NCBI RefSeq assembly: GCF_000420865.1
Contig: NZ_ATVT01000002.1
Location: 310,001 to 374,000 of the forward strand
Source of the DNA: Butyrivibrio sp. XPD2006
Lineage (GTDB): Bacteria; Bacillota; Clostridia; Lachnospirales; Lachnospiraceae
Direction of reading: 5' to 3'
Length of the DNA: 64,000 nt
Positions 7,348-15,366 of this stretch are shown here, in pieces. Positions within the stretch are counted from its first letter, which is position 1. Each line of letters opens with the position of its first letter. A program made the position numbers and the translations under genes. The notes under the pieces are model-generated. The model was not told where the DNA came from. It made no database searches and saw only the letters and a list, made by a program, of their open reading frames with translations.

Positions 7348-8487
7348 TCAGTCTGCCCCTTTTTGTATAGCCCTCAGTGCCTCAGCCTGTATATCGCTGT
7401 TATATGAAAGAACAGGTTCAATGTCTTTTCCCTTTATCTTTCTGTCTGTGTAGTTCTTTGTAAGTCTTATGATCAGCGGTATCTGTGACAGCACTCCTAT
7501 CAGATTCGGTATCATCATAAGACCGTTAAACGTATCCGATATATCCCAGGCAAGGGATGATTCCATGACTGCTCCTGCAACTATCAAAAGCAGGAATACA
7601 ACCCTGTATATTTTGGATGCAACAACGCCAAACAAATACTCTGTGACCTTGGATCCGTAATATGACCATCCCAGAACTGATGTAAAAGCAAACATCGTAA
7701 TGATGATCACAATAAACCACTCTCCGGGCTTACCCAGGCTTGCTCCAAAAACCTCTGTCACAAGTGTAGCATCATTAACTATATCATGCGCCACTCCTGT
7801 CCGAAGGTCAATAAATCCCGAACACAATATAACAAGCGCAGTGAATGTACAGATAACAACGGTATCGACGAAGACTTCGGCAATACCCCAGAGTCCCTGA
7901 TGAACCGGTTCTCTGTTACAGCTGGTAACATGTATCATAACCGAAGATCCCATTCCTGCTTCATTGGAAAAGACTCCTCTTTTACAGCCATGCTGTATAG
8001 TATTGATAGTCATGGCAAGTGCTGTACCTGCTGTTCCTCCGGCAACCGCTCTGGTTCTGAAAGCAAATCTGAATATTGATGCAAATGCCTCGGGAAACCT
8101 TGCTATATTTACTGTGACAACCAGCAAGCAGCCTATTACGTACGCTGCGCACAGATACGGCATGATCACTTCCGATATTGCAGCCAGACGTCTGAATCCT
8201 CCTATCAGGATAGCTGCCATGGCGATCATCAGAACTGCTCCTATAGCCCAGAGTATATTAGTTGTCCAAAAAGTTCTGCGCTGCGACAGAGCGCCGGCGT
8301 CATTGATGATCCTTCCTCTGCCGTTTATTATTCCAAAGGTATTCTTAAACCAGTGTCCGATTTTTGTAATCTGAAAAAAGCCTGTTGCCAGCGTGCAGAT
8401 AATCCCTGCTCCTACGATCAGAGCAAGGCCAAAGGACCCCCATGCAAATTCATTTACTGCATTATTCAGCCGAATTACCGTCTCCAT
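7348..8487 (-). CDS. AGCS (sodium:alanine/glycine symporter) family protein lacking its conserved core
   Basis: A 379-residue membrane protein. The N-terminus (FFQITKIGHWFKNTFG) and the C-terminal two thirds (RGVFSNEAGMGSSV, QGLWGIAEVFVDTVVICTFTALVIL) are clearly AGCS. Family members are about 450-480 residues; after DAGALSQ at about residue 68 this one jumps straight to the segment leading to AILIGGFRRLAAISE. About 100 residues are missing, including the GTGN loop and the GGPGAxFWMWV family signature, both central to substrate and sodium binding in the LeuT-like fold. The frame is open. The start at 8487 has GGAG 9 bp upstream and lies inside the 3' end of the kinase gene (26-bp overlap), so translation is probably coupled. 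Transport is doubtful; a sensing or scaffolding role is possible. Confidence 0.8.
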   Translation of the reverse strand: METVIRLNNAVNEFAWGSFGLALIVGAGIICTLATGFFQITKIGHWFKNTFGIINGRGRIINDAGALSQRRTFWTTNILWAIGAVLMIAMAAILIGGFRRLAAISEVIMPYLCAAYVIGCLLVVTVNIARFPEAFASIFRFAFRTRAVAGGTAGTALAMTINTIQHGCKRGVFSNEAGMGSSVMIHVTSCNREPVHQGLWGIAEVFVDTVVICTFTALVILCSGFIDLRTGVAHDIVNDATLVTEVFGASLGKPGEWFIVIIITMFAFTSVLGWSYYGSKVTEYLFGVVASKIYRVVFLLLIVAGAVMESSLAWDISDTFNGLMMIPNLIGVLSQIPLIIRLTKNYTDRKIKGKDIEPVLSYNSDIQAEALRAIQKGAD

Positions 8488-11400
8488 TTAATATCTCCAG
8501 TATTCCATCATAATCAAACTGATCGGCCATCTTTCGAAGGTCATTGATCTTACCTGCCTCATCTTCAGGAATTTCATAGTCTTCTATTTCCTTGAAAACA
8601 GCATCTATGGCATCGCAGTCCATGGCCTCTGCACCGCTTTGAAGGCCCTCATAAACGCTCTCCATAAGATATTTGTCAGCAACAGGTTTTGCCGGCTTAT
8701 CCTCTTGTTCTGCAGTATCCTCATCAAATATCTCACTCAGAGAATTCTTGTATCCACGATATTCGCGCATAAATACCGCATGATTTTGTCTGATATATTC
8801 AAATCTTCCTTCTTTTCCTGCATTTTCAAGCAGCTGCGCTTTTTCTGAAGTGCCCGTGGCTCCTATAAGCCGGCATGAACTCTTTAGCGCATGTACCTTG
8901 ATGACATAGTTGTCAAAATCGCCCTTTTCATAGTATCCATCAAGTTCCTCGGCTTTGCTGTCTATTGAATCATAGAAAAACTTAAGGATGGTCTTAAAGC
9001 CTTCCTCAGATTCACTGTTCTTAATGGCTATCTTGCCGTCAATTCCTTCTATGGACTCATACCATTTTAAAGGTTCAATGATCTCCGGCTCTTCCTGCTC
9101 ATTTTCGTCCTCTTCCTGCTCATCACCGAACATGCGCATACTTTCGTTAAAGTATGCATTGAGATTATAGGACTTGTTAGACTTAACAAAGTAAAGAATA
9201 CCAAAACTGCCGGGTCCGCAGTTGGTGGAGATAGCTGCGGAAGCCTGCTTGAACACAACATTCTCGAAATATGCCTTCTTGCTTATTTCTTCTTTGATCC
9301 ATCTGAGGGTTTCAATCGGAACATCAACATAAGTTACAAATACAACTTCAGGATCGGGAATGACATCCACCGGAAATGCTTTGTTTATATATTTGCGGTA
9401 TGCCCTCTTTCTTCTTCCCATCCAGACACCACCGATTTTAATGTTGTCATCTTGTACTTTCATACATGGATGGAGACTTAAGCTCCTGGCAACCTGATCC
9501 ATCTCATTGCTTATAAAGCCCTTTCTGGCCATGAATTCCGTATTTCCGATGATAAAGCTGCATCTGAGTCTCTTCTTAACTTCCTCAAGCTCAGCAACAA
9601 TGTCCTCAACGGAAATATTCATTCTGGCAAGCTTGATGGCAACAAGGACCAGAATTCCCGTTGCTGATGAAATAGCCTCTGAATTTACGACTACTACATT
9701 ATCAAAAGATTTTGCTGCCTCCCTGGCAAGTCTGTAATCATCACTCATACTGCTGGTTATCGCAATATGAATAATGTGATGAGCCTGCTTAAGCTGAGAA
9801 GCAAAGAAATCCCTGTAAGCAGATTCGTCAGGAGGCATGGATTCGGCGGTTTTACCGGTACTTATGTAACGGATAAGTTCATCGGCTCCCATCTGGATAC
9901 CGTCTTTAAACACGCCTTCCTCAGTTTTTATAAGGAAAGGCAAAAGAGGAATAAACCTTTCGGTAAGGGAATCCGGCAGATCACACATACTGGTGGATGT
10001 TATAAGCAGCGGCATTTTCCCTGAATACCCTGCAGCGGTATTGATTTCCGTATTGTCCACCATGATCTTATGGCTCTTTACAATAACCTTGTCGGGAGTT
10101 ATGAATTTTATCAGCGTACTTTCAAGAGACTCGCTGGAAACAGGTTTTACCTGATATCCATCGAATCCTGCTCTGTAATAGGTATCCCTGTCAACCGATC
10201 CGGCATTAGCAGTAAGAACCACTATCGGCGTGGATCTGTTAAGTCCGCCCTCCTGATTACGGATGTTATTAAGACACTCTATGCCATCCATCTCAGGCAT
10301 TATATGGTCCATAAGGATTACATCATATTTTTCCTTAAGGCAGAGCTCCAGAGCTTCTTTTCCGCTCATGGCACCATGAATCACCATCTCCGTGCCTTCA
10401 AGGAGTTTCATCTCCACCTCAAGATTTATCTCATTGTCATCAACAATAAGTACCTTCGCCTCAGGCGCCCTGAACAGACTTTCGTACGCCTTTCTCTTAA
10501 CATCAGCCTCATTGTGGATGTTCAACTCACCAATAGCTGCAGTATCTGCAATCCCCTGATTAAACGAAACCGTAAACGTGGATCCTTCGCCATAAACACT
10601 GTTTACAGTTACTTTTCCGCCCATTAGTTCCGTAAGTCTTTTTACTATCGAAAGTCCCAGTCCCGTTCCTTCTATGAAGCGGTTCTTATCTGCATCCACG
10701 CGCTTAAAGACATCAAAAATATACGGGAGCGACTCCTTTTTGATGCCAATTCCGGTGTCGGATACCGATATAGTCAGATCAACTGTCTTTTCATCTAAAA
10801 ATTCACTTTCAACACGAATATCAACAGAACCTTCAGCTGTATATTTAACAGCATTGTTTATCAGATTTACCAGGATCTGCTTAATACGAAGCTCATCGCC
10901 ATACAGCATCGCAGGTGTCTTTGGATCTATAATGACATTGAATCTAAGTCCCTTTTCATTGGCGCGGGCCCAGAACATATTTATGATCTCGGAAAAGAGA
11001 TCACCAACACTGTAGTTGACCGGAACAATCTCCATGCTTCCGGCTTCTGTCTTTGAAAAATCCAGAATATCATTTATAAGAGTCAGGAGCATTTTACCTG
11101 AGCCCTGTATTCCCATTGCTTCCTTTACAACTTCGTCGGGCGCATTCTGATTTCTGAGGATAAGTTCATTTAGCCCGAGAATTGCATTTATGGGCGTACG
11201 GATCTCATGGCTCATGCTGGAAAAGAATCTGTTCTGTGTCTTTGAAAGATCTTCTGCCTTTTTGGCTGCATCTGTAGCTCTTTTATTCGCTCTGATATGC
11301 AGGCTGTTCTGAATCCACGTCATGGAAAAACATACAGTACCTACGAGAACCAGCGATATAAACGAGTCAATAAAGAACATTTCTTTGGAGTGCTGATATA

Positions 11401-11854
11401 CAAGCTGCGGGTAAAAATACTCAATCGTATAAAAAACAAAGGCCATCAGTGTGATGCCTATAAACATCACTATTCGCCATGCCCCTGTAAGCACAAGTCC
11501 TGCGTATGTATAGGTAAAGATGATCCATAAAACACCACCTCCCCTTATACCTCCGCCAAAGAAGTAAACTCCCGGAAGTATTAAAAACACCATGCCTGTA
11601 ATAGTGAGCTTTATCGCATGTCCGACCTTCTTTTTGCGGAAGCATATGATCATAATGGCCAGTGTACAGACAAGCGTCACAACAATAAACCATATCTCAT
11701 ACGGGTTCTCCTGTGTGATTATGTCACCTATAAGGGCAGCAAATATCGTTATCTCGCAGACAATGGTCAATGCCAGATATACTCTTTCCTTAACCTCCCT
11801 ATTCGGATCCTCTATTGCTTTTATTACTCTGGAAATAAAATTGTCTTTCTTCAT
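8462..11854 (-). CDS. Hybrid histidine kinase with TM-HisKA-HATPase-REC-DegV-HPt architecture
   Basis: A 1130-residue membrane kinase. Residues 25-182 contain about six membrane segments. HisKA has His216 in SMSHEIRTP; the ATPase domain has N-box Asn333-334, DTGIGI at 366 and GTGLGL at 396. A receiver has Asp472-473, phospho-acceptor Asp516 (LMDHIMP) and Lys570. Residues 613-892 match a DegV domain: LLITSTSMCDLP, the HIAITSSMS loop at 696-704, VVVNSEAISSATG at 721-733, IIGNTEFMARKGFIS and the final ISTNCGPGSFGILYF. DegV/FakB proteins bind fatty acids. An HPt domain follows with His988 (KVHALKSS), then an acidic tail. The start overlaps the previous gene by ATGA. A DegV domain inside a phosphorelay kinase suggests lipid sensing; that role is inference. 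Confidence 0.88.
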   Translation of the reverse strand: MKKDNFISRVIKAIEDPNREVKERVYLALTIVCEITIFAALIGDIITQENPYEIWFIVVTLVCTLAIMIICFRKKKVGHAIKLTITGMVFLILPGVYFFGGGIRGGGVLWIIFTYTYAGLVLTGAWRIVMFIGITLMAFVFYTIEYFYPQLVYQHSKEMFFIDSFISLVLVGTVCFSMTWIQNSLHIRANKRATDAAKKAEDLSKTQNRFFSSMSHEIRTPINAILGLNELILRNQNAPDEVVKEAMGIQGSGKMLLTLINDILDFSKTEAGSMEIVPVNYSVGDLFSEIINMFWARANEKGLRFNVIIDPKTPAMLYGDELRIKQILVNLINNAVKYTAEGSVDIRVESEFLDEKTVDLTISVSDTGIGIKKESLPYIFDVFKRVDADKNRFIEGTGLGLSIVKRLTELMGGKVTVNSVYGEGSTFTVSFNQGIADTAAIGELNIHNEADVKRKAYESLFRAPEAKVLIVDDNEINLEVEMKLLEGTEMVIHGAMSGKEALELCLKEKYDVILMDHIMPEMDGIECLNNIRNQEGGLNRSTPIVVLTANAGSVDRDTYYRAGFDGYQVKPVSSESLESTLIKFITPDKVIVKSHKIMVDNTEINTAAGYSGKMPLLITSTSMCDLPDSLTERFIPLLPFLIKTEEGVFKDGIQMGADELIRYISTGKTAESMPPDESAYRDFFASQLKQAHHIIHIAITSSMSDDYRLAREAAKSFDNVVVVNSEAISSATGILVLVAIKLARMNISVEDIVAELEEVKKRLRCSFIIGNTEFMARKGFISNEMDQVARSLSLHPCMKVQDDNIKIGGVWMGRRKRAYRKYINKAFPVDVIPDPEVVFVTYVDVPIETLRWIKEEISKKAYFENVVFKQASAAISTNCGPGSFGILYFVKSNKSYNLNAYFNESMRMFGDEQEEDENEQEEPEIIEPLKWYESIEGIDGKIAIKNSESEEGFKTILKFFYDSIDSKAEELDGYYEKGDFDNYVIKVHALKSSCRLIGATGTSEKAQLLENAGKEGRFEYIRQNHAVFMREYRGYKNSLSEIFDEDTAEQEDKPAKPVADKYLMESVYEGLQSGAEAMDCDAIDAVFKEIEDYEIPEDEAGKINDLRKMADQFDYDGILEILNGDGNSAE

Positions 11855-13905
11855 GATGCCTGCCCTCCTCTGCCTTTGCCGTTTTGGGCAAGTACCTTGA
11901 GCATAACATGCTCAAACTCCGGAATACTCATGGGCTTGGCAATAAACCCATCGAAGCCTTCCCTCATGAACATCTCTCTTGCACCCGAGACAGCATTGGC
12001 TGTAAGTGCAATAACGATGGCTTTTTTATTTCTCTCCTTTGCCGCTGTTTTGATGAGCTTCATAGCCTCCACACCGTCCATTTCAGGCATCATGTGATCC
12101 ATGAACACAACATCATAGTTGCTCTTTCTGAATTTGGCGACAGCCTCCTGTCCGCTTCCCGCAAGATCGGTACTCATACCAAAATTCCTGAAAATGCCTT
12201 CCGCAACTATCAGGTTCATTGGCTCATCATCAACAACAAGTACCTTCAGCCCGGCGAGATTCGGGTGTGCGATATTATCTTCACTGTCAAGATTCTGTGC
12301 GTTATAACCCTCATTAATGACTTTGGTAACAGGATATCCGTACAGCGGTTTTGGCAATACCATAACAGTACTTCCCAAAGCCTTTTTGAAATCGGATTTT
12401 GCAGATACAGCAACCACAATATCGCTTTTACTAAGTTCCTCAAAGTACGCGGTATTGTCTTCATATTCCTCCTGCCCCATAAAGATGGCAGATATCTCTC
12501 TTTTCTCGATAAGCTGTTCAATTTCTTTCCTTGAATCGGCTGAATACAGAGTGACTTTCAATCCCGATGCAAGATTCATAGCCATCTCCTTATAGAATTC
12601 ACGCACCTTGGGAACCTTGAACTTCTCAGAACGTGAATGGAATATAATATCTCCACTATAATTCTCAGCCAAAGACATACACGGAGAAGCATCCACAACC
12701 TTTTGAGGGATTGTCACCCTGACTGTGGTTCCGTTTTTGGGTATGCTCTCAATCTTGACAAAGCCTCCCATGCTATGCGCAAATCCATAAACTATGTACA
12801 GTCCCAGTCCAATTCCTCCCGAACTGCGATTTCTCTTTTTATTGACCTGATACATGCCCTCAGATACCATTGCTATGAATTTACGTTCAATACCTATTCC
12901 TGTATCCGTAACTTCAATGCAAAGATTTACTCCATAATCAGTATCCTCAGCAAATACCCTGACGTAGATTCCCCCCTTCTTGGTGAATTTTACAGCATTA
13001 TCCAAAAGATGCCTGAATATCTTATGAAGCTTTTTTATATCTCCGCGCATCTTTAGCGGAACCCTTGGATCCACATCAACAACAAGTTCCAGCTTTCTTT
13101 CATTTTCAAGCATTCTGAATTCCACAACCACATCATTTATAAGTGACGTGCATGTGTATTCATCCTCTTCAAGGATGATGTTGTCACGTTTGCATTCAGT
13201 GTAATCCTGGATATCTTCAATCTGATAAGCAAGCTTGGTTCCCGCCTGCTTTATTGAGAAGGCTTCCTCGCCAAGATTCTTCTTGAGCTGTATCTCACTC
13301 ATTCCGAGGACAACGTTTACAGGCGTTCTCAGCTCATGGGAAATGTTAGAAAGAAAGTCCTCCATATCAGCATCTACGGCCTCTATACGCGCTTCTTTTT
13401 CAGCATCGCTGTTATCCATATCAATCTTGTCTCGGACAAGTTTCACGCAGATAAAATAGACCATAAATACTATACTCATATGGAGGAATAATCTGGATAT
13501 ATTGACATCATCGAAGACAACATTGTGTTCTTTGCTTACAATAAAGAGCTGGATTGCAAGAATAATCCAGTATTCTCCGAAAAGCAGATTTAACATATAA
13601 ACGCGGTCAAACAGCGTAAGAGCCACCATAGCAAGGACTATTACTATACCGACATCGTAATAAGAGCTTCCGTGGACACCATGATAAAATACAAGCAGCA
13701 TCACATAACCAAGATACGCAAGCTGCCTTGTCTTGTATTCAGGATTTCCGGAAATATGCATTCCCCAGACTATTACAGCTCCGACAAGAATAAGCGGCGG
13801 AACCCAGAATTCCCATCCCAACAGAATGCTTTCGATTGAAAGTCCCATGCAGCCGATGGATATTATCAGAATGATAAATCTCTCGTTATTTCTCTGGTTC
13901 ATCAT
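11851..13905 (-). CDS. Hybrid histidine kinase with degenerate and canonical receiver domains
   Basis: A 684-residue membrane kinase. Residues 10-157 hold about five or six membrane segments. The dimerisation domain has His190 in ISHELRTP, the ATPase domain Asn303, DTGIGI at 334 and a GGIGLGL box at 363-369. Residues 415-535 look like a receiver fold without a clear phospho-acceptor, and residues 552-676 form a canonical receiver (Asp559-560, Asp603 in FMDHMMP, Lys657 region AKP). The start overlaps the stop of the GGDEF gene by one base (TAATG), and its own stop overlaps the next kinase by 4 bp, so the three are translationally coupled. No extracytoplasmic sensor domain is present. Confidence 0.88.
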   Translation of the reverse strand: MMNQRNNERFIILIISIGCMGLSIESILLGWEFWVPPLILVGAVIVWGMHISGNPEYKTRQLAYLGYVMLLVFYHGVHGSSYYDVGIVIVLAMVALTLFDRVYMLNLLFGEYWIILAIQLFIVSKEHNVVFDDVNISRLFLHMSIVFMVYFICVKLVRDKIDMDNSDAEKEARIEAVDADMEDFLSNISHELRTPVNVVLGMSEIQLKKNLGEEAFSIKQAGTKLAYQIEDIQDYTECKRDNIILEEDEYTCTSLINDVVVEFRMLENERKLELVVDVDPRVPLKMRGDIKKLHKIFRHLLDNAVKFTKKGGIYVRVFAEDTDYGVNLCIEVTDTGIGIERKFIAMVSEGMYQVNKKRNRSSGGIGLGLYIVYGFAHSMGGFVKIESIPKNGTTVRVTIPQKVVDASPCMSLAENYSGDIIFHSRSEKFKVPKVREFYKEMAMNLASGLKVTLYSADSRKEIEQLIEKREISAIFMGQEEYEDNTAYFEELSKSDIVVAVSAKSDFKKALGSTVMVLPKPLYGYPVTKVINEGYNAQNLDSEDNIAHPNLAGLKVLVVDDEPMNLIVAEGIFRNFGMSTDLAGSGQEAVAKFRKSNYDVVFMDHMMPEMDGVEAMKLIKTAAKERNKKAIVIALTANAVSGAREMFMREGFDGFIAKPMSIPEFEHVMLKVLAQNGKGRGGQAS

Positions 13906-15248
13906 TATTCCTCATTAGCATCACAAGATATGTGTTCAGTTACATACTCCATTTTTGCCGATCCTATACCGATCTCAGCAAAAGACTCTTCTATTCGCTT
14001 TATAACAATCTCTGTCTCATCTTTGGTGATGATCGGAAGAAATACTAAAACCTGGTCTGACTTTATCTGTACAATGGCATCGCTTATTCTCAGCTTCTTT
14101 CTGAGCATTTCAATAAACCTGGATGAAAGCTCGGACAAATTGTCGTCTTCACCGACTGACAGGCTGAAGAGCATTTTGGCTGCGCCTTTTTTGTACCTGC
14201 GGATAAAACGTATTGAAAACTGGTACATCTGGTAAAAAGCTTCTTTTCCTATAACCATTGCGCCGTCTGCTTCATTTCGCTCTTCCATGATCCGGCTTAT
14301 TCTTGCCAGGTCAGCAGCCAGATCATTTTCGTTCTCAGACTCTTTTACCACGAGCTCCTCATTATATATCTGAGCTCCGTGCTTTCCGTTCTCTTTTGCC
14401 CCGTACATGGCGGTGTCGGCGCATTTAAAAAGCGTCGTGTAGTCTCTGGTATGCTTTGGAACAAAAGCTGCACCTACCGAGATGCCTATTGGCAGATCAA
14501 AATCATCCCCCATCAGCTCAATGCATCTGCTGATAATCTGCACATTCAGTCTGCCGGTCAGGCTCTTAACGGCAACTTCGGAAGTTACACCGCTAAAGAA
14601 CCCCAGGAACTCATCTCCGCCTATCCTGCTTACGACATCCTCATCTCTGGTGTTATGCTTCAGGATCTCAGAAAAGGCGATCAACACCTCATCTCCCATG
14701 TCATGGCCATAGATATCATTGACCAGTTTGAAATTGTCCAGGTCAAAGAGCATGAGTGCCCCCGTATGATCAAGGCACATCTCCGCTATTTTTTCTGTTC
14801 CGCTGGCCTTGTTCATAAAGCCGGTCAGTTTATCCAAAGTCGCTTTTTCAGTAAGTATCTCTATGGTCTTGTGACTTTCGATCGTTTTGAAGATACGGTT
14901 TATAAGGATTTCCTTATCTATCGGTTTCCTTACAAAATCCGCTGCTCCATCCCTGAGGCCTCGCCTCTCTGTAGCCGAATCATTATCTCCGGACAAAAAA
15001 ATCACCGGAGTGGTATTTCTTCCCAGTTTCTCCTCAAGCTCCCTGAGTGCATGGAATGTTTCAAATCCATCCATATCAGGCATGAGAATATCCAGGATTA
15101 CCAGATCCGGTGTGTTATTTTCTATGAATTTCAGAAGTGCAGGCCCGGAGCGCAAACAACTAACGCGCATAGCATATCCTTCAAGAAGATTCTTTGCGCT
15201 TCTGAGCAGTAATGCATCATCATCTACAACAGCAATCCAATATCCCAC
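13905..15248 (-). CDS. Response regulator diguanylate cyclase (REC-GGDEF plus degenerate GGDEF-like tail)
   Basis: A 447-residue protein. The receiver (residues 1-120) has Asp9-11, phospho-acceptor Asp53 in ILDILMPDMDG and Lys108. The GGDEF domain (about 135-300) has an intact active site GGDEF at 209-213 and an RxxD inhibitory site at 200-203, five residues upstream as in product-inhibited enzymes, so it can probably make cyclic-di-GMP. Residues 325-435 resemble a second, inactive GGDEF fold (DAIVQIKSDQVLVFLP). It starts with GTG at 15248, preceded by GGAGA. It is the first gene of the signalling operon and likely one output of the kinases. Confidence 0.88.
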   Translation of the reverse strand: MGYWIAVVDDDALLLRSAKNLLEGYAMRVSCLRSGPALLKFIENNTPDLVILDILMPDMDGFETFHALRELEEKLGRNTTPVIFLSGDNDSATERRGLRDGAADFVRKPIDKEILINRIFKTIESHKTIEILTEKATLDKLTGFMNKASGTEKIAEMCLDHTGALMLFDLDNFKLVNDIYGHDMGDEVLIAFSEILKHNTRDEDVVSRIGGDEFLGFFSGVTSEVAVKSLTGRLNVQIISRCIELMGDDFDLPIGISVGAAFVPKHTRDYTTLFKCADTAMYGAKENGKHGAQIYNEELVVKESENENDLAADLARISRIMEERNEADGAMVIGKEAFYQMYQFSIRFIRRYKKGAAKMLFSLSVGEDDNLSELSSRFIEMLRKKLRISDAIVQIKSDQVLVFLPIITKDETEIVIKRIEESFAEIGIGSAKMEYVTEHISCDANEE

Positions 15249-15366
15249 GTATTTTCTCCGTTTATGCGCCTTATAAATCCATTTCGGCGCAGCAGTTTAC
15301 ATAGTTTGCCACAGTAAAATTGTACGATATTTGGAATGCTAAATGTATTAAAAAACAATAATATTT

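Noticed and set aside
14379..15212. Open frame of 277 codons on the plus strand
   Set aside because: It is antisense to the REC-GGDEF gene, whose domains are unambiguous, and it has no translation start signal.
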